Notes under the pieces: model-generated | Seen by the model: the letters and a program-made list of their open reading frames with translations, nothing else | Databases searched by the model: none | Told to the model about the DNA's origin: nothing | Program-made: the position numbers and the translations under genes | Assembly: GCA_965230065.1 (NCBI GenBank) | Contig: OZ245942.1 | Span: 3,472,001 to 3,536,000, forward strand | Length of the DNA stretch: 64,000 bases | Direction: 5' to 3' | Source of the DNA: G965230065 sp965230065 | Lineage (GTDB): Bacteria > Bacteroidota > Bacteroidia > Cytophagales > Cyclobacteriaceae | Shown here: piece after piece, positions 44,901-54,108 of the stretch | Numbering within the stretch: position 1 is the first letter of the stretch | Layout: every line of letters starts with the position of its first letter

Positions 44901-47900
44901 ATGAGAAGTATCATTGAGTTTTTCGTAAAATATCCCATCTGGGCCAATGCCATTTTATTTCTGATTATCATTTTTGGTACGCTCAGTATGCTGAATATTC
45001 CCATGTCTTTTTTTCCTGAAGTAGCTCCCAGGGAAATTAATATACGGGTAGTGTATCCTGGGGCTTCCCCCGAAGAAATGGAAGAAGGGGTTACCATCAA
45101 GGTAGAAGAAGCCCTGAAGGGCATTATTGGCATTGAAGAAGTTACTTCCGTTTCCTCAGAAAATACAGCCTCCATCAATGTACGCACCCGAGATGACCAC
45201 GATATTGATGAAGTACTGATGGAAGTGAAAAACGCGGTGGATGGCATCAATTCTTACCCTGAAAATGCAGAAAAACCGATAGTCGTAAAAGAGCGTTCTT
45301 TTGGCAGCACCCGGGTGGCTACTATCACCCTCCGTTCTGATGCCGACTTGCGTGCCATGAAAGAAAAAGCTGAACTGATTGAAGATGAATTCCTTAACTC
45401 TGGTATCGTTTCCCAGGTTTCCATTTTCGGTTATCCTGACCTTGAGATTTCTGTGGAAGTTTCCGAAGATGACCTTTCACGGTATAACCTCACTTTTTCG
45501 CAGGTAGCCAATGCCATTCGTTTTAATAATCGCGACATTTCAGGCGGAACCATAAAAACCGCCGAAGAGGAAATCCGAATCCGGGCCAATGCCAAAGAAT
45601 TTGCCCCAGAAGCCATTGGAAGAATTATTTTGCGGGCCAACCCTGATGGGAGCAACCTGCTTTTGCGGGATATTGCTAACCTCAAAATGCAATTTGCCGA
45701 TACACCCAACAAGGTATATTCTAACGGTCAGCGTTCCATTTCTTTTAGTGTAGAAAAGCTTCCCGAGGAAGATTTGCAAAAAATTTCTGAATATACCACC
45801 AAATACATAGAAGAGTTTAATGCCCAAAACGAAAACTTTGAACTGTTCGCCAGTTTTGATTTTAATACCTTGCTCCAGCAAAGGGTAAGCCTTTTGGTAA
45901 ATAACGGAGGCTTTGGCTTACTGCTGGTATTGATTGGTTTGGGTTTGTTTTTGAGTTTGCGCCTGTCTTTTTGGGTAGCTATTGGCATACCCATTTCGTT
46001 CTTGGGAATGTTCATCGTGGGCGATATGGCAGGCATTACCATCAATATGTTATCCCTTTTTGGAATGATACTGGTAGTGGGTATCCTGGTAGATGACGGT
46101 ATTGTGATTGCCGAAAATATTTATACCCATGCCGAAAAAGGCAAAAACCCCAGGCAGGCAGCCGTTGATGGAACTTTGGAAATGTTGCCTTCGGTTTTTA
46201 CATCAGTTACTACCACCATCATTGCCTTTATCCCACTCATGTTGCTTGATAATGATGGGTTTACCACAGAGATGTCAATCGTGGTAATTGCGTGTTTGGC
46301 GTTTTCGTTGGTAGAGGCATTTTTTGTATTGCCTTCACACCTTTCTACCGGGCAGGCACTGATGAAAAAGAAAGGCAAAATGAAGCGTGACCCCATCAGG
46401 GGTGGGCTTGATTCCGGAATCAAATATGTACGGGATAATATTTATGGTGTAGTATTGAAAAAGTTGGTAAAATGGCGTTGGGTAGCCTTTTCCATTCCGG
46501 TTTTTCTTTTTCTGATTGTACTAGGGATGATTCAGGGCGGTATCATCAAAACCACATTTTTCCCATCTATTCCTTTTGACAATTTCAATGTAACCCTGGT
46601 GCTCAAACCGGGCACACGGGAAGCCATCACCGAGAGTTATCTGCGTGAATTCCAGGAAAAAGTATGGGAAGTAAATGAGGATGTGAAAAAGAAAAGGGGA
46701 AAGGACGAGTCTTTGATAGAAACGGTAACCCTTTCAGTGGGCAGTTCAGGTGGCAGGGGAGGAAGTGCGGAACGGGGAAGTCATACAGGCAACCTTCAGA
46801 TTGACTTTGTAGACCTGGAAGGCGTCGAGGATATTTCCAGCTTTGAAATTGCGGCCATGGTACGCCGCAAAATTGGTGATGTTCCCGAAGCTGAGAAGTT
46901 TTCGGTTGGCGGGCAAAACCGCTTTGGTACTCCATTTTCACTGGCCCTGCTCAGCAAAGACCTGGACAGGCTAACCGCTGCCAAAGAAGAATTAAAAGCT
47001 GAATTGGCAAACCTTTCTTCATTAAAAGACCTTAAAGATAATTCAGCCACCGGACAGCGTGAATTACAACTTACCTTAAGACCCAAAGCTTATTTCCTGG
47101 GTTTTTCACAGGCAGACATTACGCAACAAATCCGCCAGGGCTTTTTTGGGGAAGAAGCCCAGCGTTTACAAATTGGAAATGATGAAGTACGGGTGTGGGT
47201 GCGCTACCCCGAAGAAGACCGCCTCACCATTTCCCAGTTGGAATCTATGAAAATAAAAGACCCGGCCGGCAACGAATACCCTTTACAGGAACTTGCCGAG
47301 TATTCCATGGAAAGGGGCGTAACCAACATCAATCACTTTAACGGGAAACGGGAAGTACGCCTTGAGGCCGACCTGGTAGACCCTTATGAGCCGGTACCGC
47401 CTATCATACAAAAAGTAGAGCAGGAAATACTGCCACCAATTTTGGATAAATACCCAGGGCTTACCTATTCCTTTGAAGGGCAGCAGCGGCGTTCGGCCCG
47501 TACAGCGGACTCTTTTATGAAAATTTTCCCCGTGGCCTTTATCATGATGATTCTCACCATCGCTCTATCTTTCAGGTCGCTTTACCAGTCTATTCTTGTT
47601 TTAATGTTGATTCCATTAGGCCTGATGTGCGCTGCCATTGGCCACTGGATTCACGCACAGCCTATCTCAATTTTGAGTGTATATGGAATGATTGCCTTAT
47701 CCGGTGTGATTATCAACGATGCGGTGGTGATGTTGGATAAATACAACCGTAACCTGAAAGATGGTATGCAGGTAGAGGCTGCGGCACATGATGCAGGCAT
47801 ATCCCGATTCAGGGCGATAATACTTACTTCTATTACGACAGTGGCAGGTTTGTATCCGCTGATTTTAGAGAAAAGTTTCCAGGCACAGTTCCTTATTCCC

Positions 47901-48119
47901 ATGGCACTTTCGGTAGCCTATGGTGTCATGTTCGGAACGATGTTAATCCTGCTTTTCTTTCCGGTATTTATCCTGGTATTTAATGATGTTAAACTATATG
48001 TGAAGTGGCTTTATCTGAAGCTGATAAAATTTATGAATCCCGATACCTCCATTTACAAGCCAACCCACGAGGAAGTAGAACCTGCTATCATGGAGAAGAA
48101 AAGATTGTTGGAGTTTTAA
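44901..48119 (+). CDS. RND efflux pump permease (AcrB/HAE1 type)
   Basis: A 1072-residue inner-membrane drug/proton antiporter with the expected 12 TM helices and two large periplasmic loops. The proton-relay helix TM4 contains GILVDDGIVIAENIYTH with the paired Asp residues, and the second half has the matching SGVIINDAVVMLDKYNR. N-terminus RSIIEFFVKYPIWANAIL is standard for TM1. It is preceded by its adaptor and followed by a TolC-type channel gene. Substrates cannot be predicted. No regulator is adjacent. Confidence 0.94.
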   Translation: MRSIIEFFVKYPIWANAILFLIIIFGTLSMLNIPMSFFPEVAPREINIRVVYPGASPEEMEEGVTIKVEEALKGIIGIEEVTSVSSENTASINVRTRDDHDIDEVLMEVKNAVDGINSYPENAEKPIVVKERSFGSTRVATITLRSDADLRAMKEKAELIEDEFLNSGIVSQVSIFGYPDLEISVEVSEDDLSRYNLTFSQVANAIRFNNRDISGGTIKTAEEEIRIRANAKEFAPEAIGRIILRANPDGSNLLLRDIANLKMQFADTPNKVYSNGQRSISFSVEKLPEEDLQKISEYTTKYIEEFNAQNENFELFASFDFNTLLQQRVSLLVNNGGFGLLLVLIGLGLFLSLRLSFWVAIGIPISFLGMFIVGDMAGITINMLSLFGMILVVGILVDDGIVIAENIYTHAEKGKNPRQAAVDGTLEMLPSVFTSVTTTIIAFIPLMLLDNDGFTTEMSIVVIACLAFSLVEAFFVLPSHLSTGQALMKKKGKMKRDPIRGGLDSGIKYVRDNIYGVVLKKLVKWRWVAFSIPVFLFLIVLGMIQGGIIKTTFFPSIPFDNFNVTLVLKPGTREAITESYLREFQEKVWEVNEDVKKKRGKDESLIETVTLSVGSSGGRGGSAERGSHTGNLQIDFVDLEGVEDISSFEIAAMVRRKIGDVPEAEKFSVGGQNRFGTPFSLALLSKDLDRLTAAKEELKAELANLSSLKDLKDNSATGQRELQLTLRPKAYFLGFSQADITQQIRQGFFGEEAQRLQIGNDEVRVWVRYPEEDRLTISQLESMKIKDPAGNEYPLQELAEYSMERGVTNINHFNGKREVRLEADLVDPYEPVPPIIQKVEQEILPPILDKYPGLTYSFEGQQRRSARTADSFMKIFPVAFIMMILTIALSFRSLYQSILVLMLIPLGLMCAAIGHWIHAQPISILSVYGMIALSGVIINDAVVMLDKYNRNLKDGMQVEAAAHDAGISRFRAIILTSITTVAGLYPLILEKSFQAQFLIPMALSVAYGVMFGTMLILLFFPVFILVFNDVKLYVKWLYLKLIKFMNPDTSIYKPTHEEVEPAIMEKKRLLEF

Positions 48120-48136
48120 TTTAACATGAATTAAGT

Positions 48137-48204
48137 AAGTGGCGGACAACTATCTGTGCTCGGAAAAAGTTGTCCGCCGCTTATAGAAGAGATGTCCGCC
48201 ACTA
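48137..48204. repeat. Inverted repeat with a third copy between pump and channel genes
   Basis: TAAGTGGCGGACAACT (ending at 48151) pairs with AGTTGTCCGCCGCTTA (from 48168) around a 16-base loop, with one mismatch. A third copy, TGTCCGCCACT, lies at 48194-48204. It is located in the RND operon between the pump stop and the channel start and may modulate mRNA stability or read-through. Confidence 0.6.
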
Positions 48205-48233
48205 TAAAAAATCAAAATTTTAATTCATCGTCA

Positions 48234-49610
48234 ATGCGTTTCCTAACTTATACCCTATCATTCTTCTTAAGCATCGTTTTGCATAATGTAACCTATGCAC
48301 AAGATGTTCAGGATTTACCCGATTCCCTCTCACTTTCTGATGCTATACAAATAGGGCTTGAAAATAATTTTGACATCCGTATTAGTACCTTAGATACAGA
48401 AATTGCCCAAAATAACAATACACTAGGCGCAGCTGGAAGGTGGCCTACTGTTACGTTTAATTTGTCACAGGGAAACAACTTCCGCGATGTAGACAACCCT
48501 GCCAGCTTTTTGCAAGGTTTGAGCATCAACAATGATTTATCCCCATCATTGTCGGTAAACTGGATTTTGTTCGACGGGTTCAGGGTAGATATTACCAAGG
48601 AGCGGTTACAGCTGTTGGAAGAGCAAAGTATGGGGAATGCTCAAATAGTTGTAGAAAATACCATACAAGCCATTATGCTGGCCTATTATACCACCTTGCT
48701 GGAAAAAGAAAGGCTGGATGTCCTGGAAAAGTTGCTGGTGCTTTCCAGGGACAGGTACCGGTATTTACAAATTAAAGGTGAACTGGGTTCTGCGGTTACC
48801 TTTGATATTTTACAGGAAAAAAATAACTACCTCACAGATTCTACCAATTACGTAGTGCAGGTAGTCAACTTCAGAAACGCCCGCCGAAACCTGAATTTAT
48901 TGATGGGGGTGGATGTGCTGAATGAGTATGGGCTCACCGATAACCTGGACGTGGTACCCGCCGAATTTGAAATTGAAGAATTGTACGAACGCATGGTTTC
49001 TAACAATACAAACCTCAGAAACCAGTATTTGAACCAGGCCATTTTCAGACAGGATGTGCGCCTGGCAAAGACAGAGTTATATCCAAGTATTAACCTGGGG
49101 CTAGGAGCGTCCTATAACGTGAGTCGGCAGGATTTGTCTAATGCAGAACTGTTACGGCCCATTGACGATCCCATTACCAATACCAAAACGCTGAATTACT
49201 TCGCCAATTTTACACTCAGCTATACTTTGTTTGACGGGGGGCGCATCAAGCGCAACATACAAAACGCCTATGTAAATGAAAACATTGCCCAGGTGCAGAT
49301 AGAGCAACTTAAGCTTTCCTTAAAAAATGAGCTGGTTTCGGTGTATGACCTGTACAATTCCCGTAAAAAACTATTGGATATTACCGGCCTGAATTTAGAA
49401 ACCGGGGATCTGAACCTGGCACTGGCCACCGAGCGGTTCAAAAACGGCACTATCAACTCTTTCGACTTCCGTACCATACAGGTAAATTATCTCAACACCG
49501 CCCTGAATAATGTACAGGCCAAATACAATCTGCTGGATTCTGAAATTGAACTCATCCGCCTTACCGGGGGCATTCTTGAGGCGTATGAAGTAGAATATGA
49601 GAATAATTAA
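48234..49610 (+). CDS. TolC-family outer-membrane efflux channel
   Basis: A 458-residue outer-membrane channel. ATG 48234 is preferred because it starts a signal peptide (MRFLTYTLSFFLSIVLHNVTYAQ); the frame also runs upstream across the hairpin. Two internally repeated OEP domains are visible: the first from LSLSDAIQIGLENNFDIRIS, the second around LRNQYLNQAIFRQDVRLAKTELYPSI. The coiled-coil helices and short strands are typical. It completes the tripartite pump with the two preceding genes. Confidence 0.9.
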   Translation: MRFLTYTLSFFLSIVLHNVTYAQDVQDLPDSLSLSDAIQIGLENNFDIRISTLDTEIAQNNNTLGAAGRWPTVTFNLSQGNNFRDVDNPASFLQGLSINNDLSPSLSVNWILFDGFRVDITKERLQLLEEQSMGNAQIVVENTIQAIMLAYYTTLLEKERLDVLEKLLVLSRDRYRYLQIKGELGSAVTFDILQEKNNYLTDSTNYVVQVVNFRNARRNLNLLMGVDVLNEYGLTDNLDVVPAEFEIEELYERMVSNNTNLRNQYLNQAIFRQDVRLAKTELYPSINLGLGASYNVSRQDLSNAELLRPIDDPITNTKTLNYFANFTLSYTLFDGGRIKRNIQNAYVNENIAQVQIEQLKLSLKNELVSVYDLYNSRKKLLDITGLNLETGDLNLALATERFKNGTINSFDFRTIQVNYLNTALNNVQAKYNLLDSEIELIRLTGGILEAYEVEYENN

Positions 49611-49676
49611 GTTTGAAGTTTGTGGTTTGTTGTTTTTAGTTTGAATAATAAACTTGTAACATTAAACTTCAAACTT
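49609..49676. repeat. Perfect 13-bp inverted repeat before purU
   Basis: AAGTTTGAAGTTT (49609-49621) is the exact reverse complement of AAACTTCAAACTT (49664-49676). It starts inside the stop region of the TolC gene and ends just before the purU start codon, so it may terminate the efflux transcript or fold in the purU leader. Confidence 0.6.
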
Positions 49677-49681
49677 TGGCT

Positions 49682-50521
49682 ATGAATAATAAATCTACTT
49701 TACTCATAGACTGTCAGGATGAAAAAGGGCTGGTACATAAAATATCAGGCTTGCTTTTTGGGCATGGCTTTAATATGGTGGGCAATAGCGAGTTTGTAGA
49801 CCGGGATGCTCAACATTTTTTCATGCGCACGGAAGTAATTGGTACTTACCCCATAGAGGAAGTTGTAAAAGAGTTACAAACCATATTACCTGCCAAAAGC
49901 ACCATTAAAGTAGCAGAAGAAGCGAAGAAAGACATTGTAGTACTGGCTACCAAAGAATACCACTGCCTGGGCGATTTGCTCGTACGCCACCAGTTTGGCG
50001 ACCTGAATGCCAACATCAAAGCCGTTATCAGTAATCATAATTCCCTAAAAGGTTTTACAGAAAAATTTGGTATTTCTTACCATTATCTTTCACATGAAAA
50101 TCTGAGCAGGGAAGAACACGAGCAGCAGGTGCTGGAAGTAGTCCAAAGCTACCGGCCCGAGTACCTGGTGCTGGCGAAATATATGCGCATTCTTTCTCCT
50201 GCTTTTGTGACTAATTTTGAGCAACAAATCATCAATATCCACCATTCGTTTTTGCCGGCCTTTATCGGAGCCAATCCTTACCGACAAGCTTTTGAACGGG
50301 GCGTAAAAATCATTGGTGCAACTGCCCATTTCGTGAGCAACGACCTGGACGAAGGCCCCATCATTATGCAGGACGTTACCCGGGTAGACCATTCGCACAG
50401 TGTGAAAGACATGGCACGGGCCGGCCGGGACGTGGAAAAGATTGTGCTTGCCAAAGCCTTAAAACTCGTACTGGAAGACAGGGTTTTTGTGCATGGAAAC
50501 AAGACGGTGATTTTTGATTGA
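49682..50521 (+). CDS. purU: Formyltetrahydrofolate deformylase
   Basis: A 279-residue enzyme that hydrolyses 10-formyltetrahydrofolate to formate and tetrahydrofolate, supplying formate for purine synthesis by PurT or balancing one-carbon pools. An N-terminal ACT regulatory domain (LLIDCQDEKGLVHKISGLLFGHGFNM) precedes the formyltransferase-fold domain, with AVISNH, the catalytic NIHHSFLPAFIGANPYRQAFERG and TAHFVSNDLDEGPII with the conserved His and Asp. ATG 49682 is used; a TTG two codons upstream is less likely. Confidence 0.94.
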   Translation: MNNKSTLLIDCQDEKGLVHKISGLLFGHGFNMVGNSEFVDRDAQHFFMRTEVIGTYPIEEVVKELQTILPAKSTIKVAEEAKKDIVVLATKEYHCLGDLLVRHQFGDLNANIKAVISNHNSLKGFTEKFGISYHYLSHENLSREEHEQQVLEVVQSYRPEYLVLAKYMRILSPAFVTNFEQQIINIHHSFLPAFIGANPYRQAFERGVKIIGATAHFVSNDLDEGPIIMQDVTRVDHSHSVKDMARAGRDVEKIVLAKALKLVLEDRVFVHGNKTVIFD

Positions 50522-50961
50522 AGGGCAGGGTTGCCATTGCTGAGGATAGGGCTAGAAAGTATGATTTGGAAACAGATTATGCTATACAACTCCTTACGGA
50601 ATTCAAGAGTAGCATTCAATTTCAATGTAGAAATGTTTTTTTAATAGAAAACTTTTTAATTTCAAGATGTAATTATAGCCTTTTTGGCTAAAATTTTCTG
50701 CACCATGGTTTATCATCTTCTGCTTATATTATATAGCAACATAACTTGCCTACTTAGCATCTAATATTGAATTTACCCAATAATAGATTAGTATATATTT
50801 GAGGTTTGATCAATGTTGGTAGCATCTTTTACAGAAATATTCTTAAAAAGTTCTATACCAGATGGTTCTTGATAAAACCCATTTTATGAGTAGCTTAACA
50901 TAGCCTGTATATATTATTTTAAAGTAAAAAATATAATAAATTCTTCTTTGTTACCCTTTAT
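50522..50961. other. AT-rich intergenic region, no gene seen
   Basis: This 440-base stretch is strongly AT-rich and has no convincing frame. An exact TAnnTTTG box (TATATTTG) at 50794-50801 could be the promoter of the orphan gene that follows, with a leader of about 150 bases, but the nearest TTG is spaced 24 bases away. No RNA structure stands out. Confidence 0.45.
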
Positions 50962-51801
50962 ATGCGTATGTATAGTCATTATATGAATATTGCTTGTGCG
51001 TTTTTGTTGCCTTACCTGGTGCTTTTTACAATCTATGAGAATAGATTTTATTCTTATAACATTAACGGTCAAGATAAGAACTACCAATTAGCTTTAATGA
51101 TGAGTGAACAGGGTACTATGGGCATATCATCTTATAGCAATTGGTATGACAATTTACCAAACTGTCCATGCTCATATGATGAGGCCAAAAAACTAAAAGA
51201 GAGAAGTAACCCTAAAGGAGAATGGTTGGATTGTGGTGAGGCAAGCCAAGATTATCACTATGGCGCAACCTACGAAATTCGTTGGGCACCTTCTGAAGCT
51301 GGAAAACCTGGCCAGCAATGCACGTACGATATTGATGGTAATTTAATTACTTCAGGAATAGCAGCAGGGTCTCCTGATAAGGTTTCCCCAAGGGCGTGTG
51401 GCTTTATTGATGGAGCATTGAATTTTGATATATCAACGCCACAAGCCCATAATAAAAAAGACGTTGATCCTTGGGAAAAAGGAGGCGTATCATGCATTAA
51501 ATATTTACAAGATTGGCCAGCTAATAACGGATATTCTTGCAGTGAAAATCCCATTAATGGAATTTCTCACATGCTACATGTAGTAGGTGATATGACATGT
51601 GAAGAAATTACGCTACTTATTAAAACTATTGATAGTAATAGTACTAATGAAACTCTAAAAAAATATATCCACGATAAACTGAATTCTACTCCCAGTAATT
51701 TAAAGGATATATTTGTAGGTCTACAAAAAAATCTAGATTGCATTAACGATGATAGTGATGAGTGTAATGTTATTAACCAGGTAATTGCAAATTTAAGGTG
51801 A
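50962..51801 (+). CDS. Orphan AT-rich Cys-rich exported protein
   Basis: A 279-residue protein of unknown function. The N-terminus has a hydrophobic segment (IACAFLLPYLVLFTIY) that may be a signal or membrane anchor. The body is unusually rich in Cys: NCPCSYDEAKK, DCGEAS, QQCTYDIDGN, RACGFI, SCIKY, YSCSEN, MTCEEI and DCINDDSDEC. The piece GQQCTYDIDGNLITSGIAAGSPDK is reminiscent of segments in secreted adhesion or Rhs-associated proteins, but I cannot assign a family. The gene is far more AT-rich than its neighbours (17 of 60 G or C at 51001-51060) and lies next to tRNA-Arg, so it was probably acquired by transfer. Confidence 0.6.
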   Translation: MRMYSHYMNIACAFLLPYLVLFTIYENRFYSYNINGQDKNYQLALMMSEQGTMGISSYSNWYDNLPNCPCSYDEAKKLKERSNPKGEWLDCGEASQDYHYGATYEIRWAPSEAGKPGQQCTYDIDGNLITSGIAAGSPDKVSPRACGFIDGALNFDISTPQAHNKKDVDPWEKGGVSCIKYLQDWPANNGYSCSENPINGISHMLHVVGDMTCEEITLLIKTIDSNSTNETLKKYIHDKLNSTPSNLKDIFVGLQKNLDCINDDSDECNVINQVIANLR

Positions 51802-51985
51802 CCTAATAATTATTTAGAAATGGCGCAAAAAAGATAGTAATCAATTCAAAGAGAGGAGAAATTTTATGCTTTGTAAATACCAAAGAAGCAAAATATCAAA
51901 TCAAAAAGTTTAAGTGCTATTTAGATAGCCATTTTCAAACATCTTGTAAGTTGTTGACTATCAAAGTATTACAAGATATTATGAG

Positions 51986-52059
51986 TACACCCGGAAGGAC
52001 TCGAACCCTCAACCTTCTGATCCGAAGTCAGACGCTCTATCCAGTTGAGCTACGGATGT
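51986..52059 (-). tRNA. tRNA-Arg (anticodon TCG)
   Basis: Reading the minus strand from 52059, the acceptor ACATCCG pairs with CGGGTGT, the D arm is GCTC...GAGC, the anticodon arm is TCTGA-CTTCGGA-TCAGA with anticodon TCG at 52025-52023, and the T arm is GAGGG-TTCGAGT-CCTTC. The discriminator base is A at 51986 and CCA is not encoded. It reads CGA-type Arg codons. Confidence 0.93.
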
Positions 52060-52104
52060 ATAGCCAGTGCAGTTTAGCATTGCACTGGTATGATCAATAA
52101 ATAA

Positions 52105-53295
52105 TTATCCTAATACTTCTTCTACCCTATCGGCAGCATCTTTCAGGAGAATAGCAGAGTAAACTTTTAAGCCAGACTCTTCAATAATTTTAGCCCCTTC
52201 TTCTGCATTGGTGCCTTGCAGGCGCACGATGATGGGTACTTCAATATCACCAATATTTTTATAAGCTTCTACCACTCCTTTGGCTACGCGGTCGCCCCGC
52301 ACGATACCCCCAAAGATATTGATAAGGATGGCTTTTACGTTAGGGTCTTTCAGGATAATCCTGAAACCAGCTTCAACAGTTTGTGCGCTGGCAGAGCCTC
52401 CCACGTCCAGGAAGTTGGCTGGCTCACCACCCGATAGTTTGATGATGTCCATGGTTGCCATAGCCAGTCCGGCACCGTTCACCATACAGCCTACATTGCC
52501 ATCCAGTTTTACATAGTTTAAACCTGACTTTCCAGCTTCCACTTCTAAAGGATCTTCCTCAGTAATATCCCTGAGTTCTGCCAGGTCGGAGTGGCGGTAC
52601 AAAGCATTGTCATCCAGGTTTACTTTGGCATCTACGGCCAAAATCTTGTCATCTGAAGTTTTCAGTACCGGGTTGATTTCAAACTGAGAGGAATCAGATC
52701 CTATATAAGCCTTGTATAAAGCCATGATGAACTTCACCATTTCTTTAAATGCTTTTCCTTCCAATCCCAGGGCAAAGGCAATTTTTCTGGCCTGAAAGCC
52801 CTGAAGTCCTACGGTAGGATCAATCCACTCTTTGATAATTTTTTCCGGGGTTTTCTCGGCTACTTCTTCTATATCCATACCCCCTTCAGTAGAGGCCATG
52901 ATCACATTGCAGCTTTTGGCACGATCGAGCAAAATACTCAGATAATACTCTTTGGGTTCATTTTCACCAGGATAGTATACATCTTCAGCAATGAGTACTT
53001 TGTTTACTTTTTTGCCTTCCGGGCCAGTTTGGTGGGTTACCAGTTGCATGCCAAGGATTTGCTTTGAAAGTTCTTTCACATCTTCCCGGCTTTTGGCCAG
53101 TTTCACACCTCCGCCTTTTCCCCGGCCTCCGGCATGAATCTGGGCTTTTACTACATACCACTCTGTGCCTGTTTCGGCATTTAATTTGCGTGCTGCTTCT
53201 ACAGCTTCTTCCTGTGAATGAGCTACGATACCTTCTTGGATACGGACACCGTAACTTTTTAATAAATTTTTTGCCTGATACTCGTGAATGTTCAT
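52105..53295 (-). CDS. sucC: Succinyl-CoA ligase, ADP-forming, subunit beta
   Basis: A 396-residue TCA-cycle enzyme subunit that, with SucD, makes succinate and ATP from succinyl-CoA. The start is ATG 53295 giving the standard N-terminus MNIHEYQAKNLL. The ATP-grasp domain carries KAQIHAGGRGKGGGVKLAKS, and the C-terminal ligase domain has GVVEAYKNIG and PIIVRLQGTNAEEG. The partner sucD is not adjacent, as often in Bacteroidota. It is divergent from the ABC ATPase gene. Confidence 0.96.
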   Translation of the reverse strand: MNIHEYQAKNLLKSYGVRIQEGIVAHSQEEAVEAARKLNAETGTEWYVVKAQIHAGGRGKGGGVKLAKSREDVKELSKQILGMQLVTHQTGPEGKKVNKVLIAEDVYYPGENEPKEYYLSILLDRAKSCNVIMASTEGGMDIEEVAEKTPEKIIKEWIDPTVGLQGFQARKIAFALGLEGKAFKEMVKFIMALYKAYIGSDSSQFEINPVLKTSDDKILAVDAKVNLDDNALYRHSDLAELRDITEEDPLEVEAGKSGLNYVKLDGNVGCMVNGAGLAMATMDIIKLSGGEPANFLDVGGSASAQTVEAGFRIILKDPNVKAILINIFGGIVRGDRVAKGVVEAYKNIGDIEVPIIVRLQGTNAEEGAKIIEESGLKVYSAILLKDAADRVEEVLG

Positions 53296-53376
53296 CCTTT
53301 TCTGATTTTTGCACGAAGGTATCAAATTTTACTTTTAAATTTAAGCCTTCAATTAAATTCCAACAAAAAAAATGAT

Positions 53377-54045
53377 ATGCTCGAAGCCCAAAATATTGTG
53401 AAAGCGTACAATAACCTCACAGTGCTCAAGTCAATAAACCTGACCGTGGAAAAGGGGAGTATTGTTTCTATCGTGGGGGCCTCCGGGGCTGGGAAAAGCA
53501 CTTTGTTGCATATACTGGGTACGCTTGACAAGCCTGACGACGGACATGTTTTTATCAATGGACTTGATCTTACAAACTTTAAAGGCAATGAGCTGGCTGC
53601 TTTCAGGAATAAGAATATTGGTTTTGTTTTCCAGTTTCATAATTTGTTGCCCGAATTCACCGCTTTAGAAAATGTTTGTATTCCAGCATTTTTTTCTAAT
53701 AATATAAGTGAAAAGGAAGTAATGGAGAGGGGAGAGGAATTATTAAAATTATTGGGTATTGGTGAGCGGAAAAGCCATAAGCCTTCACAAATGTCGGGGG
53801 GAGAGCAACAGCGTACGGCAGTAGCCCGTGCTTTGGTGAACAACCCTTCCATTGTTTTTGCTGATGAACCCAGCGGTAACCTGGACTCTCACAATGCTGA
53901 GGAACTACACAAATTGTTTTTTCAATTGCGAGAAGAACTGGGGCAAACCTTTGTGATTGTTACCCACAACGAAGAATTAGCCGATATGGCTGATACCAAG
54001 CTGGAAATTAAAGACGGATATATTAATGGAGAGGGAAGGGGGTAA
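53377..54045 (+). CDS. lolD: LolD/MacB-type ABC transporter ATPase
   Basis: A 222-residue ATPase with Walker A GASGAGKSTLL, Q-loop FVFQFHNLLPEF, signature MSGGEQQRTAVARAL, Walker B IVFADEPSGNLD and H-loop VTHNEEL. The LLPEFTALENV and SGNLDSHNAEEL features are those of LolD, which drives release of lipoproteins from the inner membrane to LolA. ATG 53377 is chosen because the next upstream codons are inside the divergent leader and unconserved. The FtsX-type partner LolC/E is not adjacent. Confidence 0.86.
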   Translation: MLEAQNIVKAYNNLTVLKSINLTVEKGSIVSIVGASGAGKSTLLHILGTLDKPDDGHVFINGLDLTNFKGNELAAFRNKNIGFVFQFHNLLPEFTALENVCIPAFFSNNISEKEVMERGEELLKLLGIGERKSHKPSQMSGGEQQRTAVARALVNNPSIVFADEPSGNLDSHNAEELHKLFFQLREELGQTFVIVTHNEELADMADTKLEIKDGYINGEGRG

Positions 54046-54048
54046 CCG

Positions 54049-54101
54049 TAAGCAGATGCAACGACAGTGAGCAGTAAAAGAGCCTACCCACTGTCGCTTA
54101 C
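54049..54101 (+). terminator. Hairpin after lolD
   Basis: CGACAGTG (54062-54069) pairs with CACTGTCG (54089-54096), extended outward by GTAAGC pairing with GCTTAC. A T-rich stretch follows after a short gap. It would end the lolD transcript and may be bidirectional toward the convergent subtilase gene. Confidence 0.5.
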
Positions 54102-54108
54102 AGGTTGC

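Noticed and set aside
51802..51985. Attachment site or small peptide gene next to tRNA-Arg
   Set aside because: No duplicated tRNA 3' end was found in the window, and the only ribosome-site-like start leads to a 15-codon frame.
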